The position numbers and the translations under genes are program-made. The notes under the pieces are model-generated. The model was not told where the DNA came from. It searched no databases and saw nothing but the letters and a program-made list of their open reading frames with translations. A stretch of DNA of 5,353 nucleotides from JAVBKA01 sp031546715 (GTDB lineage: Bacteria > Bacillota > Clostridia > Oscillospirales > UBA929), in the NCBI GenBank assembly GCA_031546715.1, contig JAVBKA010000213.1, positions 1 through 5,353 on the forward strand, given 5' to 3'. This document shows positions 1 to 5,353 of the stretch, piece by piece; within the stretch, counting starts at the first letter, position 1; each line of letters opens with the position of its first letter.

Positions 1-63
1 GATGCTATTAAGAATATTTTAAGCGTATTGGAAGAAAAGCATAAAATTTTCTTAAGAAAGTAA
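1..63 (+). CDS. C-terminal end of an unidentified upstream gene (partial)
   Basis: Frame 1 is open from the window edge for 20 codons and ends at TAA (61-63). The other two forward frames hit stops within about 20 bases. The translation is a short lysine-rich, amphipathic-looking tail (DAIKNILSVLEEKHKIFLRK). It ends eight bases before the -35 box of the next gene, which fits a true gene end. The piece is too short to assign to a family. In many Firmicutes alaS lies upstream of ireB, but this tail does not resemble an AlaS C-terminus that I recognise. It could also be a chance open stretch. Confidence 0.45.
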   Translation, partial: DAIKNILSVLEEKHKIFLRK

Positions 64-70
64 AAAAGGC

Positions 71-99
71 TTTACAGCGTGCATGTTTTAGGGTATAAT
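71..99 (+). promoter_or_regulatory. SigA-type promoter of ireB
   Basis: A -35 box TTTACA (71-76) is separated by exactly 17 bp from a perfect -10 box TATAAT (94-99). The -35 differs from consensus at one base. Transcription would start near 105-107, giving a leader of about 25 nt that contains the ireB ribosome binding site. No terminator hairpin is visible between the upstream open frame and this promoter, so read-through from upstream is possible. Confidence 0.85.
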
Positions 100-131
100 C
101 CAGAAGTAGTCTTTTAGAAGGGGGCTTGATT

Positions 132-374
132 ATGCTTGACCATACACGTAAATTTTCAATAACTGAAGAACGAGACAAAGAAATTCGTGATACGCTTACG
201 GCCGTATACGCTGCCTTGCAGGAAAAAGGCTACAATCCTATTAACCAAATCGTTGGTTACATTCTCTCCGAAGACCCGACCTATATCACCAATCATGGAA
301 ATGCCAGAGGTCTTATCCGAAAGCTTGACAGAGACGAGCTACTACAAGAACTTGTTAAAAATTATTTAAGATAA
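132..374 (+). CDS. ireB: IreB family regulatory phosphoprotein (UPF0297/YrzL)
   Basis: This is an 80-residue cytosolic protein that matches the IreB/YrzL (UPF0297) family over its full length. The family hallmark is the central EKGYNPINQIVGYILSEDP stretch (residues 31-49), followed by the basic/acidic segment ARGLIRKLDRDEL (58-70) and a C-terminal ELVKNYL. In Enterococcus faecalis, IreB is a small substrate of the PASTA-domain Ser/Thr kinase IreK and phosphatase IreP, and it affects cephalosporin resistance. The N-terminal Thr5 (DHTRKF) aligns with the conserved threonine of the family and is the likely phosphosite, by inference. I chose ATG 132 because AAGGGGG (118-124) lies 7 nt upstream. 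An in-frame TTG at 126 sits too close to that site. The usual neighbours alaS and ruvX are not seen: an aldo/keto reductase follows after 50 nt, with a hairpin between. Confidence 0.93.
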   Translation: MLDHTRKFSITEERDKEIRDTLTAVYAALQEKGYNPINQIVGYILSEDPTYITNHGNARGLIRKLDRDELLQELVKNYLR

Positions 375-380
375 AGCTTT

Positions 381-414
381 AAGGGCGAGTGAAAACTCGT
401 CCTTGTTTTGTATT
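381..414 (+). terminator. Rho-independent terminator or attenuator after ireB
   Basis: A 10-bp stem (381-390 with 395-404, one G-U pair) closes a GAAA tetraloop (391-394) and is followed by the T-rich stretch GTTTTGTATT. It lies 6 nt after the ireB stop. The ribosome binding site of the next gene (415-419) starts only 11 nt beyond the stem, leaving no room for a separate promoter after it. The tract is interrupted by G, so termination is probably partial and the reductase gene may be expressed by read-through. Confidence 0.7.
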
Positions 415-424
415 GGAGGCACTT

Positions 425-1354
425 ATGAAGTTTGTTAATTTAGGAAATACAGGACTAAACGTTTCAAGGCTCTGCTTTGGCTCCCTTGCAATCGGTCCAC
501 TGCATCATAATCTTTCAATTGAAGAAGGTGCAGAGGTAATCCTTGAAGCACTTCATTCAGGAATAAATTTTATTGATACCGCTCAGCTTTACAAAACATA
601 TCCTTACATCAAAAGAGCCGTAAAGCTTTTCGGCAAAGAGGTTCATGTTGCAAGTAAAACCTTCGCATACTCAAAGGAAACTGCAATCTCAGCCGTAGAG
701 GAAGCTCGAAGGGAGCTTGATATGGATGTACTGTCTGTATTTTTGCTTCACGAACAGGAGAGCGAACACACTCTCCGCGGACATAAGGAAGCGTTGGACG
801 AGCTGTACCGTTACAAGGCACTTGGCGTAATAAAAGCAGTCGGAATTTCCACACATTTTGTGCAGGGCGTGTACGCTGCCATCGACGCAGGGCTTGACGT
901 GGTGCATCCACTTATAAACATCGATGGTCTTGGCATAGCGGACGGTACTCGTAAAGACATGGAGGCGGCCATAACTAAGGCAAGCCGCCAAGGTATGGGC
1001 GCCTATACGATGAAGGCTTTCGGCGGCGGTAATCTGATTAATAAGCGCGCAGAAGCTCTGGAGTACGCCTTGCAGTGGGGTGACAGCTTGGCAGTCGGAA
1101 TGCGTGACATAAACGATGTAAGAGACAATATTCACTTTTTTGAGCAAGGATTTTTTGTGGATAAAAAATATTTTTTTAATGACAGAAAACTGTATATCGA
1201 GCCTCATTGCACGGGTTGTGGCGAATGTACAAGCCTTTGCGGGTCAAAAGCACTCACAATTTCTAGTGGTCAAGCCGTTTGTGACCACAAGCGATGCGTT
1301 CTTTGTGGATATTGCTCCACAATTTGCCAAGATTTTTGTATAAAGATTATTTGA
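425..1354 (+). CDS. Aldo/keto reductase with C-terminal 2x[4Fe-4S] ferredoxin domain
   Basis: This 309-residue cytosolic oxidoreductase has two parts. Residues 3-240 form an aldo/keto reductase barrel (LGNTGLNVSRLCFG at 6-19). All four catalytic positions are present: Asp51 and Tyr56 (FIDTAQLY), Lys78 (ASK) and His109 (LLHEQES). The late barrel motif AVGMRDINDVRDNI (223-236) is at the cofactor-phosphate position. Residues 257-305 carry two bacterial-ferredoxin cysteine sets, C262/C265/C268/C272 and C291/C294/C297/C301, predicted to hold two [4Fe-4S] clusters. The prolines that usually follow the fourth cysteines are replaced by Gly and Gln. This fusion type is common in Clostridia, and the substrate is unknown. 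Electron transfer between ferredoxin and NAD(P)H coupled to carbonyl or alcohol chemistry is inference. ATG 425 is preferred because GGAGG (415-419) lies 5 nt upstream. GTG 389 would place the start inside the hairpin. No dedicated promoter is visible. Confidence 0.9.
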   Translation: MKFVNLGNTGLNVSRLCFGSLAIGPLHHNLSIEEGAEVILEALHSGINFIDTAQLYKTYPYIKRAVKLFGKEVHVASKTFAYSKETAISAVEEARRELDMDVLSVFLLHEQESEHTLRGHKEALDELYRYKALGVIKAVGISTHFVQGVYAAIDAGLDVVHPLINIDGLGIADGTRKDMEAAITKASRQGMGAYTMKAFGGGNLINKRAEALEYALQWGDSLAVGMRDINDVRDNIHFFEQGFFVDKKYFFNDRKLYIEPHCTGCGECTSLCGSKALTISSGQAVCDHKRCVLCGYCSTICQDFCIKII

Positions 1355-1379
1355 CAAATCTTTCTTTATGTGTTACAAT
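1351..1379 (+). promoter_or_regulatory. Strong extended -10 SigA-type promoter
   Basis: A perfect -35 box TTGACA (1351-1356) is separated by 17 bp from TACAAT (1374-1379), one mismatch from consensus. A TG at 1371-1372 gives an extended -10 (TGTTACAAT). The -35 box contains the TGA stop codon of the aldo/keto reductase gene (1352-1354). Transcription would start near 1385-1387, leaving a leader of about 23 nt that includes an A9 run (1388-1396) and the ribosome binding site. This start point excludes the upstream GTG at 1370 as a start for the next gene. Confidence 0.85.
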
Positions 1380-1408
1380 TCGGTTACAAAAAAAAACGAG
1401 GTGAACAA

Positions 1409-1708
1409 ATGTCAGTAACAAAGACTAAAAATGATGTTCTGTCCTTTAAGGGACATCCGTTAATGCGTAAAGACAATCTCATTTACTATGGAAGTATGGC
1501 AGACAAGTATATCATCATGCTTCAAGTCCTCGAAACTAAAAAAGTAGCTGATTTAGATGTTGCTTCCAAGGTTTCCATTCAGCTTCAGCTCACTGACCCT
1601 GATTTAAAGAGCAAGGATCGCATAGTTAAGAAAAGCGAGAAGGATGGTCTCTACACAGCAATGGATATTGCTTCTGTATGGCTCGAAAGAGCTCTTACTT
1701 CGAAGTAA
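1409..1708 (+). CDS. Conserved hypothetical protein, 99 residues, function unknown
   Basis: This is a small, soluble, charged protein without a signal peptide, membrane segment, or cysteine or histidine metal motif. Visible landmarks are FKGHPLMRKDNLIYYG (13-28), a DKYIIMLQVLETKKV segment (32-46) that looks like a beta strand pair, IQLQLTD (57-63), and a C-terminal helix around SVWLERAL (89-96). It resembles short hypothetical proteins of Clostridia that I have seen without an assigned function, so I name none. ATG 1409 is preceded by GAGGTGA (1398-1404) and lies just downstream of the predicted transcription start, which fixes the start. It is the first gene of a unit with the NlpC/P60 hydrolase gene 41 nt downstream, and no terminator lies between them. 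Compact promoter, ribosome binding site and gene structure argue that it is real. Confidence 0.85.
   Translation: MSVTKTKNDVLSFKGHPLMRKDNLIYYGSMADKYIIMLQVLETKKVADLDVASKVSIQLQLTDPDLKSKDRIVKKSEKDGLYTAMDIASVWLERALTSK
1695..1708. repeat. Perfect 14-bp palindrome at a gene end
   Basis: TTACTTCGAAGTAA reads the same on both strands and ends exactly with the TAA stop of the 99-residue protein gene. It has no loop and no T-tract, so it is not a terminator. It could be a dimeric regulator site upstream of the hydrolase gene, or chance. Confidence 0.35.
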
Positions 1709-1734
1709 TGAATAAACTCTTATACTCCCACAAT

Positions 1735-1740
1735 AGGAGG
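1735..1740 (+). promoter_or_regulatory. Ribosome binding site of the NlpC/P60 gene
   Basis: AGGAGG is fully complementary to the 16S rRNA anti-Shine-Dalgarno. It lies 9 nt before ATG 1750 and 6 nt before an in-frame TTG at 1747. ATG is favoured as the stronger codon, but TTG would add only one residue. The site rules out starts further upstream inside the preceding gene. Confidence 0.8.
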
Positions 1741-1749
1741 ACTCTTTTG

Positions 1750-2739
1750 ATGAGCTTCGCAAAAAAAATTATCGCTTCTGCGATGTCAATTTTATTCTTG
1801 GTATTTCTTTTCCCAGTGCCCGCAGGTGCTGAAGGTGTTGACTCCTTCGGAACAGTTAATTCAAAGGGGCTTAGGCTTCGGGATGCGGCATCTACTTCTG
1901 GTAAAATACTTGGTCGTGCCGATGTTGGAGACTTGGTTATTGTCATTGGCGAAACCATTACGAACGATGAAGGCACTTGGTATAGCGTAAACTACAGCGG
2001 TCAGCTCGGATTTATGTCCTCCCAGTATGTAGACCTAGTTACCAATACCGAAAACCTTGAATTCGTTGGCGTTATTACTGAAAATGCTGTAAATTTTCGA
2101 GCAGAGCCGAACTTGACCTCTAATAAACTGCTTAAATTCTCAAAAAACCAAAATGTTACGGTTACCAGCATAGTTTCAGGATGGTTTGAAGTACTACATA
2201 ATTCCCAAATCGGTTACGTTCACCCTGATTTTATCAATGTAACTACAAGAGAAAAGCAAATTGACGCTTCCATTAATGGTGCATCTGCACCATCCGCATC
2301 ACCTTCAGCATCAGCAAACGTCGTAGCAGAAGCCACAACAGGGACTAATCTCCAGCTTGCAACCGAAATTATTGACTATGCTAAGACATTCCTTGGTTGC
2401 AAATATCAATACGGCATGTCAAACGGCGTAAAATTTGACTGCTCTGGCTTTACTACATATGTTTTTAAAGCCTTTGGCTATAAACTAAGCCGCACCGCCG
2501 CCGGACAAACTCAGGACGGCACCAAGATTTCATCCGTTTCAGACTTACGCAAAGGCGATTTGGTCCTTTTCCGTGACACAAAAATAAATAAGGCCGCAGC
2601 AAGCCACACAGGAATTTACATTGGCGACGGATTATTTATTCATGCATCCTCCACTAAAAAAGAAGTTACAATTAGTAACCTAATTACAAACACCTATTAC
2701 AACAAATACTTCATCTTTGGCAGTAGAGTTTTAGACTAA
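1750..2739 (+). CDS. Secreted NlpC/P60 peptidoglycan hydrolase with two SH3b domains
   Basis: This 329-residue exported protein probably cleaves cell-wall stem peptides as a gamma-D-glutamyl-diamino-acid endopeptidase, by family. A signal peptide covers residues 1-27: Lys5-Lys6, a hydrophobic core 7-21, and an AGA cleavage site before Glu28. Two bacterial SH3 domains follow, about 34-97 (GLRLRDAAS) and 105-165 (AVNFRAEPN), likely binding the wall. A Ser/Ala/Pro-rich linker (173-200) leads to the NlpC/P60 domain (202-329). The catalytic cysteine is Cys231 (FDCSGF) and the catalytic histidine His286 (SHTGIY); His298 (FIHAS) fits the third polar residue. RKGDLVLF (267-274) is the usual motif before the histidine. 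There is no LPXTG or membrane anchor. It is co-transcribed with the 99-residue gene and ends before a strong terminator. The exact bond cut cannot be told from sequence. Confidence 0.93.
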   Translation: MSFAKKIIASAMSILFLVFLFPVPAGAEGVDSFGTVNSKGLRLRDAASTSGKILGRADVGDLVIVIGETITNDEGTWYSVNYSGQLGFMSSQYVDLVTNTENLEFVGVITENAVNFRAEPNLTSNKLLKFSKNQNVTVTSIVSGWFEVLHNSQIGYVHPDFINVTTREKQIDASINGASAPSASPSASANVVAEATTGTNLQLATEIIDYAKTFLGCKYQYGMSNGVKFDCSGFTTYVFKAFGYKLSRTAAGQTQDGTKISSVSDLRKGDLVLFRDTKINKAAASHTGIYIGDGLFIHASSTKKEVTISNLITNTYYNKYFIFGSRVLD

Positions 2740-2784
2740 TGTACCGCCGTTGACGCGATATGGAAAATGCGAAGTTAAATGATT

Positions 2785-2824
2785 AAAAATAATCACCCTG
2801 TCAAATGACAGGGTGATTATTTTT
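2785..2824. terminator. Bidirectional rho-independent terminator between convergent units
   Basis: A perfect 18-bp stem (2785-2802 with 2807-2824) closes an AAAT loop. The GC core CACCCTGTC is flanked by A-rich sequence on the left arm and T-rich sequence on the right, so transcripts from either strand end in a U-rich tract. It lies 45 bases after the NlpC/P60 gene and 15 bases after the end of the minus-strand permease gene, and should terminate both. The rest of 2740-2839 shows nothing else. Confidence 0.93.
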
Positions 2825-2839
2825 GTTGCCTCTTGTGCC

Positions 2840-4030
2840 TTACGCAGTTCTAAGCATAATGGATTCCTTTTTAAACAGCCATCTGGTTAAAAGTAAAATT
2901 GCTACTAAAAATACCGCGGACGAAAGAATAGAGCCGATAAAGAAGACATAGTCTGAAACTCCGCCGAGAACCATTTTTAAGCTGCCCAAGACATTGAGCA
3001 CAGGAACGAACATCATCCAAGTCTTAAAGTCCCCTGCCTGCATAAACATTCCCGCAAAAGACGGTACATAGCTTGCAAGCATTACGAAAGTTCCGTAGGT
3101 TGCGGCTTCCTTGGTAGTTCTGGCGTATGTAGAAATTGAAACATGAATACCAGAAAAAATCAGAGCCATAACCAAAATCAGCAAGAACACGAGAAGTACT
3201 GCCGCGGCAGAAAACTTTAGCGATATAGTTTCGCCCAATGCATCCCCCATAGTCATTGCAGATGGGTTAATTAGGTAACCTCCAAGCATTCCGAGGAATG
3301 AGACAACAACGGTCAAAATCGAATATCCGGTAACTGCGATAAATTTTCCTGTGAGTATTGCGCCGCGTCCTGCTCTGGTGGTCAGCAAGGGTTCCATAGT
3401 TTTTCGTTCTTTTTCCCCTGCGAATAAGTCGTTTGCAGTGGCCATGCCGCCCATTGAAAGGAAAATAATAACTAGCATCGGTAAAAGCATTGATAGCATA
3501 ATTCCCGCAGTGCCTGTGTCTTCTTTGCCTGTGGCTGATGACACAGTAGTCTGAGAGTAGCTTACCGGAGAAAGCTGCACAAGGTCGATTCCCTGCTTAG
3601 CGAGTGCTTCGGTGACTTTTTCTTGATTATACTCGGAAATTATGCTTTGCACATAGCTTGCGCTGTTAGACGAATCTGAACGTTTGTCATCATACACTAT
3701 TTCGATGAAAAATTTACCTTCAGGCTGTGACTGTGCTTTTAGAACAACCTTAACAGTGCCGTCTGCTAAATCCTTAATTGGGTCTGCGGATTCAATGAAT
3801 TGAAGGTTAGTATAATCCTTGAAAACCTCTTTTACGCCCTGCGTTCCGTCTATTGCAATGGTAGTTTTATTTTCCGCCTCAGTCTGCATACCGTTTATTG
3901 CATTTCCCATAAAGGTAAACATCAGTGGATAAAGGAACAGCGGCAGTAGAATACCAAGGAGAAGCGATTTTCTGTCCCTGAGTATGTCAAGCAGTTCTTT
4001 TCTGAAAACAGTCCATACATGATTTTTCAT
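2840..4030 (-). CDS. natB: ABC-2 type transporter permease, NatB-like
   Basis: This 396-residue membrane protein is the permease partner of the ATPase encoded just upstream. The layout is that of NatB: a short cytosolic N-terminus with the FRKELLDILRDRKSL motif (9-23), membrane segment 1 (about 24-43), a large external domain (about 45-172), then roughly five more membrane segments (about 174-195, 230-254, 273-296, 310-330 and 361-384, with a weaker one near 337-352). A cytosolic coupling stretch FAGEKERKTMEPLLTTRAGR (203-222) after segment 2 is the typical ABC-2 motif. Bacillus NatAB exports sodium, but this subfamily is broad and the substrate here is not determined. The start overlaps the ATPase stop as ATGA, with GAGGTG (4036-4041) 5 nt upstream, implying translational coupling. 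The gene is last in the unit. The symbol marks similarity, not proven sodium transport. Confidence 0.88.
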   Translation of the reverse strand: MKNHVWTVFRKELLDILRDRKSLLLGILLPLFLYPLMFTFMGNAINGMQTEAENKTTIAIDGTQGVKEVFKDYTNLQFIESADPIKDLADGTVKVVLKAQSQPEGKFFIEIVYDDKRSDSSNSASYVQSIISEYNQEKVTEALAKQGIDLVQLSPVSYSQTTVSSATGKEDTGTAGIMLSMLLPMLVIIFLSMGGMATANDLFAGEKERKTMEPLLTTRAGRGAILTGKFIAVTGYSILTVVVSFLGMLGGYLINPSAMTMGDALGETISLKFSAAAVLLVFLLILVMALIFSGIHVSISTYARTTKEAATYGTFVMLASYVPSFAGMFMQAGDFKTWMMFVPVLNVLGSLKMVLGGVSDYVFFIGSILSSAVFLVAILLLTRWLFKKESIMLRTA

Positions 4031-4761
4031 TTCTTCACCTCATTTTCCTTTTGAAGCTTGAAAAATACGTCTTCAAGGCTTTTGCAAGAGTGCTTTTCGC
4101 ATAACTGAGGTACAGTTCCAAGGTCGAGAAGCTTGCCCTGCTGCAATATGCCAACTCTGCTGCACAGCCGTTCAACAACGCTTAAGGTATGGTCACTGAG
4201 GATTATTGTTTTGCCGTCATCTCTGCATTTTAGTATAAAATCCTCTGCTTCTTTCTTCGCTGTTACGTCAAGTCCAAGGGTGGGTTCATCAAAAAGCATA
4301 AGCTCGGGGTTATGTATTATCGCCCTTGCAAAGCTGATCTTTTGGCGTGTTCCCTTAGAGAGCTTTCCCGCTGCTTTTTTTAAGTACTCTGAAAAGCTAA
4401 AAATTTCTGCCAATTCGTTAATTCGAGCAGTTGAAACCTTATCGGGCACATCGTTGAGCCGAGCAAAATACTGAATGTTCTCAAAAGCTGTAAGCCTCTC
4501 GTAAAGACCAGTGTCCCCGCCGAACAATAACCCAGTGTTGCGCCGTACATCGTCTGAGGACTTAATGATGTCGTGCCCGTTTACAGTAGCTGTTCCGTCA
4601 GTGGGGTGCAGCATTGTGGCAACCATCCTCAAGGTGGTGGTTTTTCCCGCTCCGTTTGCGCCTAACAACCCGAAAACTTCGCCTTTAGGTACTGACAGGT
4701 TTACATGGTCAACAGCGACCAAGTCTTTAAACTTCTTGGTCAAGTTCTTTAACTCTAACAT
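4027..4761 (-). CDS. natA: ABC transporter ATP-binding protein, NatA-like
   Basis: This 244-residue cytosolic ATPase should power the NatB-like permease. Walker A is GANGAGKTT (34-42), the signature is LSKGTRQKI (134-142, replacing canonical LSGGQ), Walker B is LMLFDE (154-159) with D-loop GLD (163-165), and the switch histidine is His191 (SDH). The LLFGGDTGLYERLTAFENI stretch (78-96) occupies the Q-loop region and lacks the usual glutamine. The segment GLLFGGDTGLY and the altered signature are typical of the NatA group, not signs of decay. The start is ATG 4761 because AGGAGG (4767-4772 on this strand) lies 5 nt upstream. An upstream in-frame TTG at 4776 overlaps that site and is rejected. 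The gene lies 16 nt after the DUF2344 gene and overlaps the permease gene by four bases. Confidence 0.92.
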   Translation of the reverse strand: MLELKNLTKKFKDLVAVDHVNLSVPKGEVFGLLGANGAGKTTTLRMVATMLHPTDGTATVNGHDIIKSSDDVRRNTGLLFGGDTGLYERLTAFENIQYFARLNDVPDKVSTARINELAEIFSFSEYLKKAAGKLSKGTRQKISFARAIIHNPELMLFDEPTLGLDVTAKKEAEDFILKCRDDGKTIILSDHTLSVVERLCSRVGILQQGKLLDLGTVPQLCEKHSCKSLEDVFFKLQKENEVKK

Positions 4762-4777
4762 TTCAACCTCCTGCAAT

Positions 4778-5353
4778 TTAAAATTCTTGATTCAAAGTAT
4801 CAAAAATTGAACCATCTTTATCAAAAATGCGGGTTCTGAGAATTGACGTTTTAGCACTTGGGTCAACTCTTTCAACAAACACATCCGTTAGATATTCCAC
4901 ATTTAGCGTGGGATTTTGAGCTGTAACCTCAATTATGCATTTCAGCGTCTCATTATCAATTTGGGAGAAATTGTAGCTTTTCACCATGGGCAGAATGTCA
5001 GTGTCGGCAATCCCCTTTTTAGTCTTCTTCTTTACGACAATTGGCGCGTTGAACAGCCTTGTAAAATCCTCAATCGGCTTTAGAGTTTTAATTGTAAGCT
5101 CATAACCTGCGTACGCAATTTCAATGTATGGTCGCTGGGCTATGACTGCGTCAGTTACGTGTATTCCATTTGGCAGCAATGGGTTTAGGGTTTTTGGTAA
5201 ACCTGGTAGGTCAATTTCACCGTCAACTCCGAAATCGAGCCGTTCCGCAAGGCTGGCTTGTCCAACTGATAACGGCAGTGCGGCGGAGATATATGCGTGA
5301 GGGTTGAAGCCTTGTGAATACTTCAAGTTTAGCTCAGCTTTGTAAAAAGCCCG
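4778..5353 (-). CDS. DUF2344 / TIGR03936 radical SAM-linked protein (N-terminus outside window)
   Basis: The last 191 residues of a DUF2344 protein are present; the gene runs off the right edge of the window. The frame is open to the edge and its first visible residues, RAFYKAELNLKYSQGFNPHA, are the characteristic family motif (…SQGFNPH…ISAALPL). The family normally begins roughly 25-30 residues further upstream with a conserved FISHLD-type segment, so a TTG at 5326 is not the true start. Family members are usually encoded next to, or fused to, a radical SAM protein of the TIGR03960 type, often near ribonuclease G and rplU. Their biochemical role is unknown. Here the downstream neighbour, 16 nt away, is the NatA-like ATPase gene. 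The middle holds a lysine run (KKKTKK) and the C-terminus a family-like RTRIFDKDGSIFD. Confidence 0.9.
   Translation of the reverse strand, partial: RAFYKAELNLKYSQGFNPHAYISAALPLSVGQASLAERLDFGVDGEIDLPGLPKTLNPLLPNGIHVTDAVIAQRPYIEIAYAGYELTIKTLKPIEDFTRLFNAPIVVKKKTKKGIADTDILPMVKSYNFSQIDNETLKCIIEVTAQNPTLNVEYLTDVFVERVDPSAKTSILRTRIFDKDGSIFDTLNQEF

Noticed and set aside
48..59. 12-bp AT-rich palindrome TTTCTTAAGAAA
   Set aside because: It lies in the probable coding end of the upstream gene, is AT-rich and short, and has no loop or T-tract. It is most likely chance.
325..330. TTGACA in the ireB coding region as a -35 box for the reductase gene
   Set aside because: The sequence 16-18 bp downstream (around GAACTT) does not resemble a -10 box.
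389..424. GTG at 389 as the start of the aldo/keto reductase gene
   Set aside because: It lies inside the hairpin stem and has no upstream ribosome binding site. ATG 425 has GGAGG 5 nt upstream, and the barrel homology begins right there.
609..911. Minus-strand open frame of 100 codons
   Set aside because: It is a shadow of the reductase gene with an arginine-rich, low-plausibility translation.
689..1207. Minus-strand open frame of 172 codons
   Set aside because: It is antisense to the aldo/keto reductase, whose catalytic motifs establish the coding strand. No ribosome binding site or recognisable protein motif was seen.
1370..1408. GTG at 1370 as the start of the 99-residue protein
   Set aside because: It lies inside the predicted promoter, upstream of the transcription start. 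ATG 1409 has GAGGTGA at proper spacing.
1678..1749. Longer N-terminus for the NlpC/P60 protein starting at 1678
   Set aside because: It overlaps the end of the preceding gene and would bury the signal peptide about 24 residues inside the protein. AGGAGG at 1735-1740 marks the later start.
4133..4810. Plus-strand open frames opposite the NatA gene (113 and 99 codons)
   Set aside because: They are antisense shadows of a gene with complete ABC ATPase motifs and show no family features.

Overview
The window looks like a piece of a low- to mid-GC Firmicutes chromosome, most likely from an anaerobic Clostridia member (Oscillospiraceae/Ruminococcaceae-like is a guess). The reasons are an IreB-family protein (Firmicutes-restricted), strong AGGAGG-type ribosome binding sites, consensus SigA-type promoters, a ferredoxin-fused aldo/keto reductase typical of anaerobes, and a DUF2344 'radical SAM-linked' protein.

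Layout. Bases 1-63 are probably the last 20 codons of an unidentified gene. A consensus promoter (71-99) then drives ireB (132-374). A terminator-like hairpin (381-414) separates ireB from an aldo/keto reductase carrying two C-terminal [4Fe-4S] motifs (425-1354). A second, nearly perfect extended -10 promoter (1351-1379) overlaps the stop codon of the reductase. It starts a two-gene unit: an uncharacterised 99-residue cytosolic protein (1409-1708) and a secreted NlpC/P60 cell-wall hydrolase with two SH3b domains (1750-2739). An 18-bp perfect inverted repeat (2785-2824) lies between this unit and a convergent minus-strand unit and looks like a terminator for both.

The minus-strand unit reads from the right edge: the C-terminal 191 residues of a DUF2344 protein (4778 to 5353, cut by the window edge), a NatA-type ABC ATPase (4027-4761) and a NatB-type ABC-2 permease (2840-4030). 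Spacing is 16 nt between the first two, and the ATPase and permease overlap by ATGA, so the three genes are probably co-transcribed. Their promoter is not in the window.

How the genes may work together. NatA and NatB form one exporter. IreB (a predicted target of PASTA-kinase envelope signalling) and the NlpC/P60 hydrolase both concern the cell envelope, but they sit in separate transcription units and no direct link is visible. I see no mobile element, CRISPR array, RNA gene or defence system. The window is mostly ordinary housekeeping and accessory chromosome. The least explained parts are the 99-residue protein under a strong promoter next to the hydrolase gene, the ireB-reductase junction with its embedded hairpin, and the pairing of DUF2344 with NatAB. 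No intergenic stretch exceeds about 110 bases.
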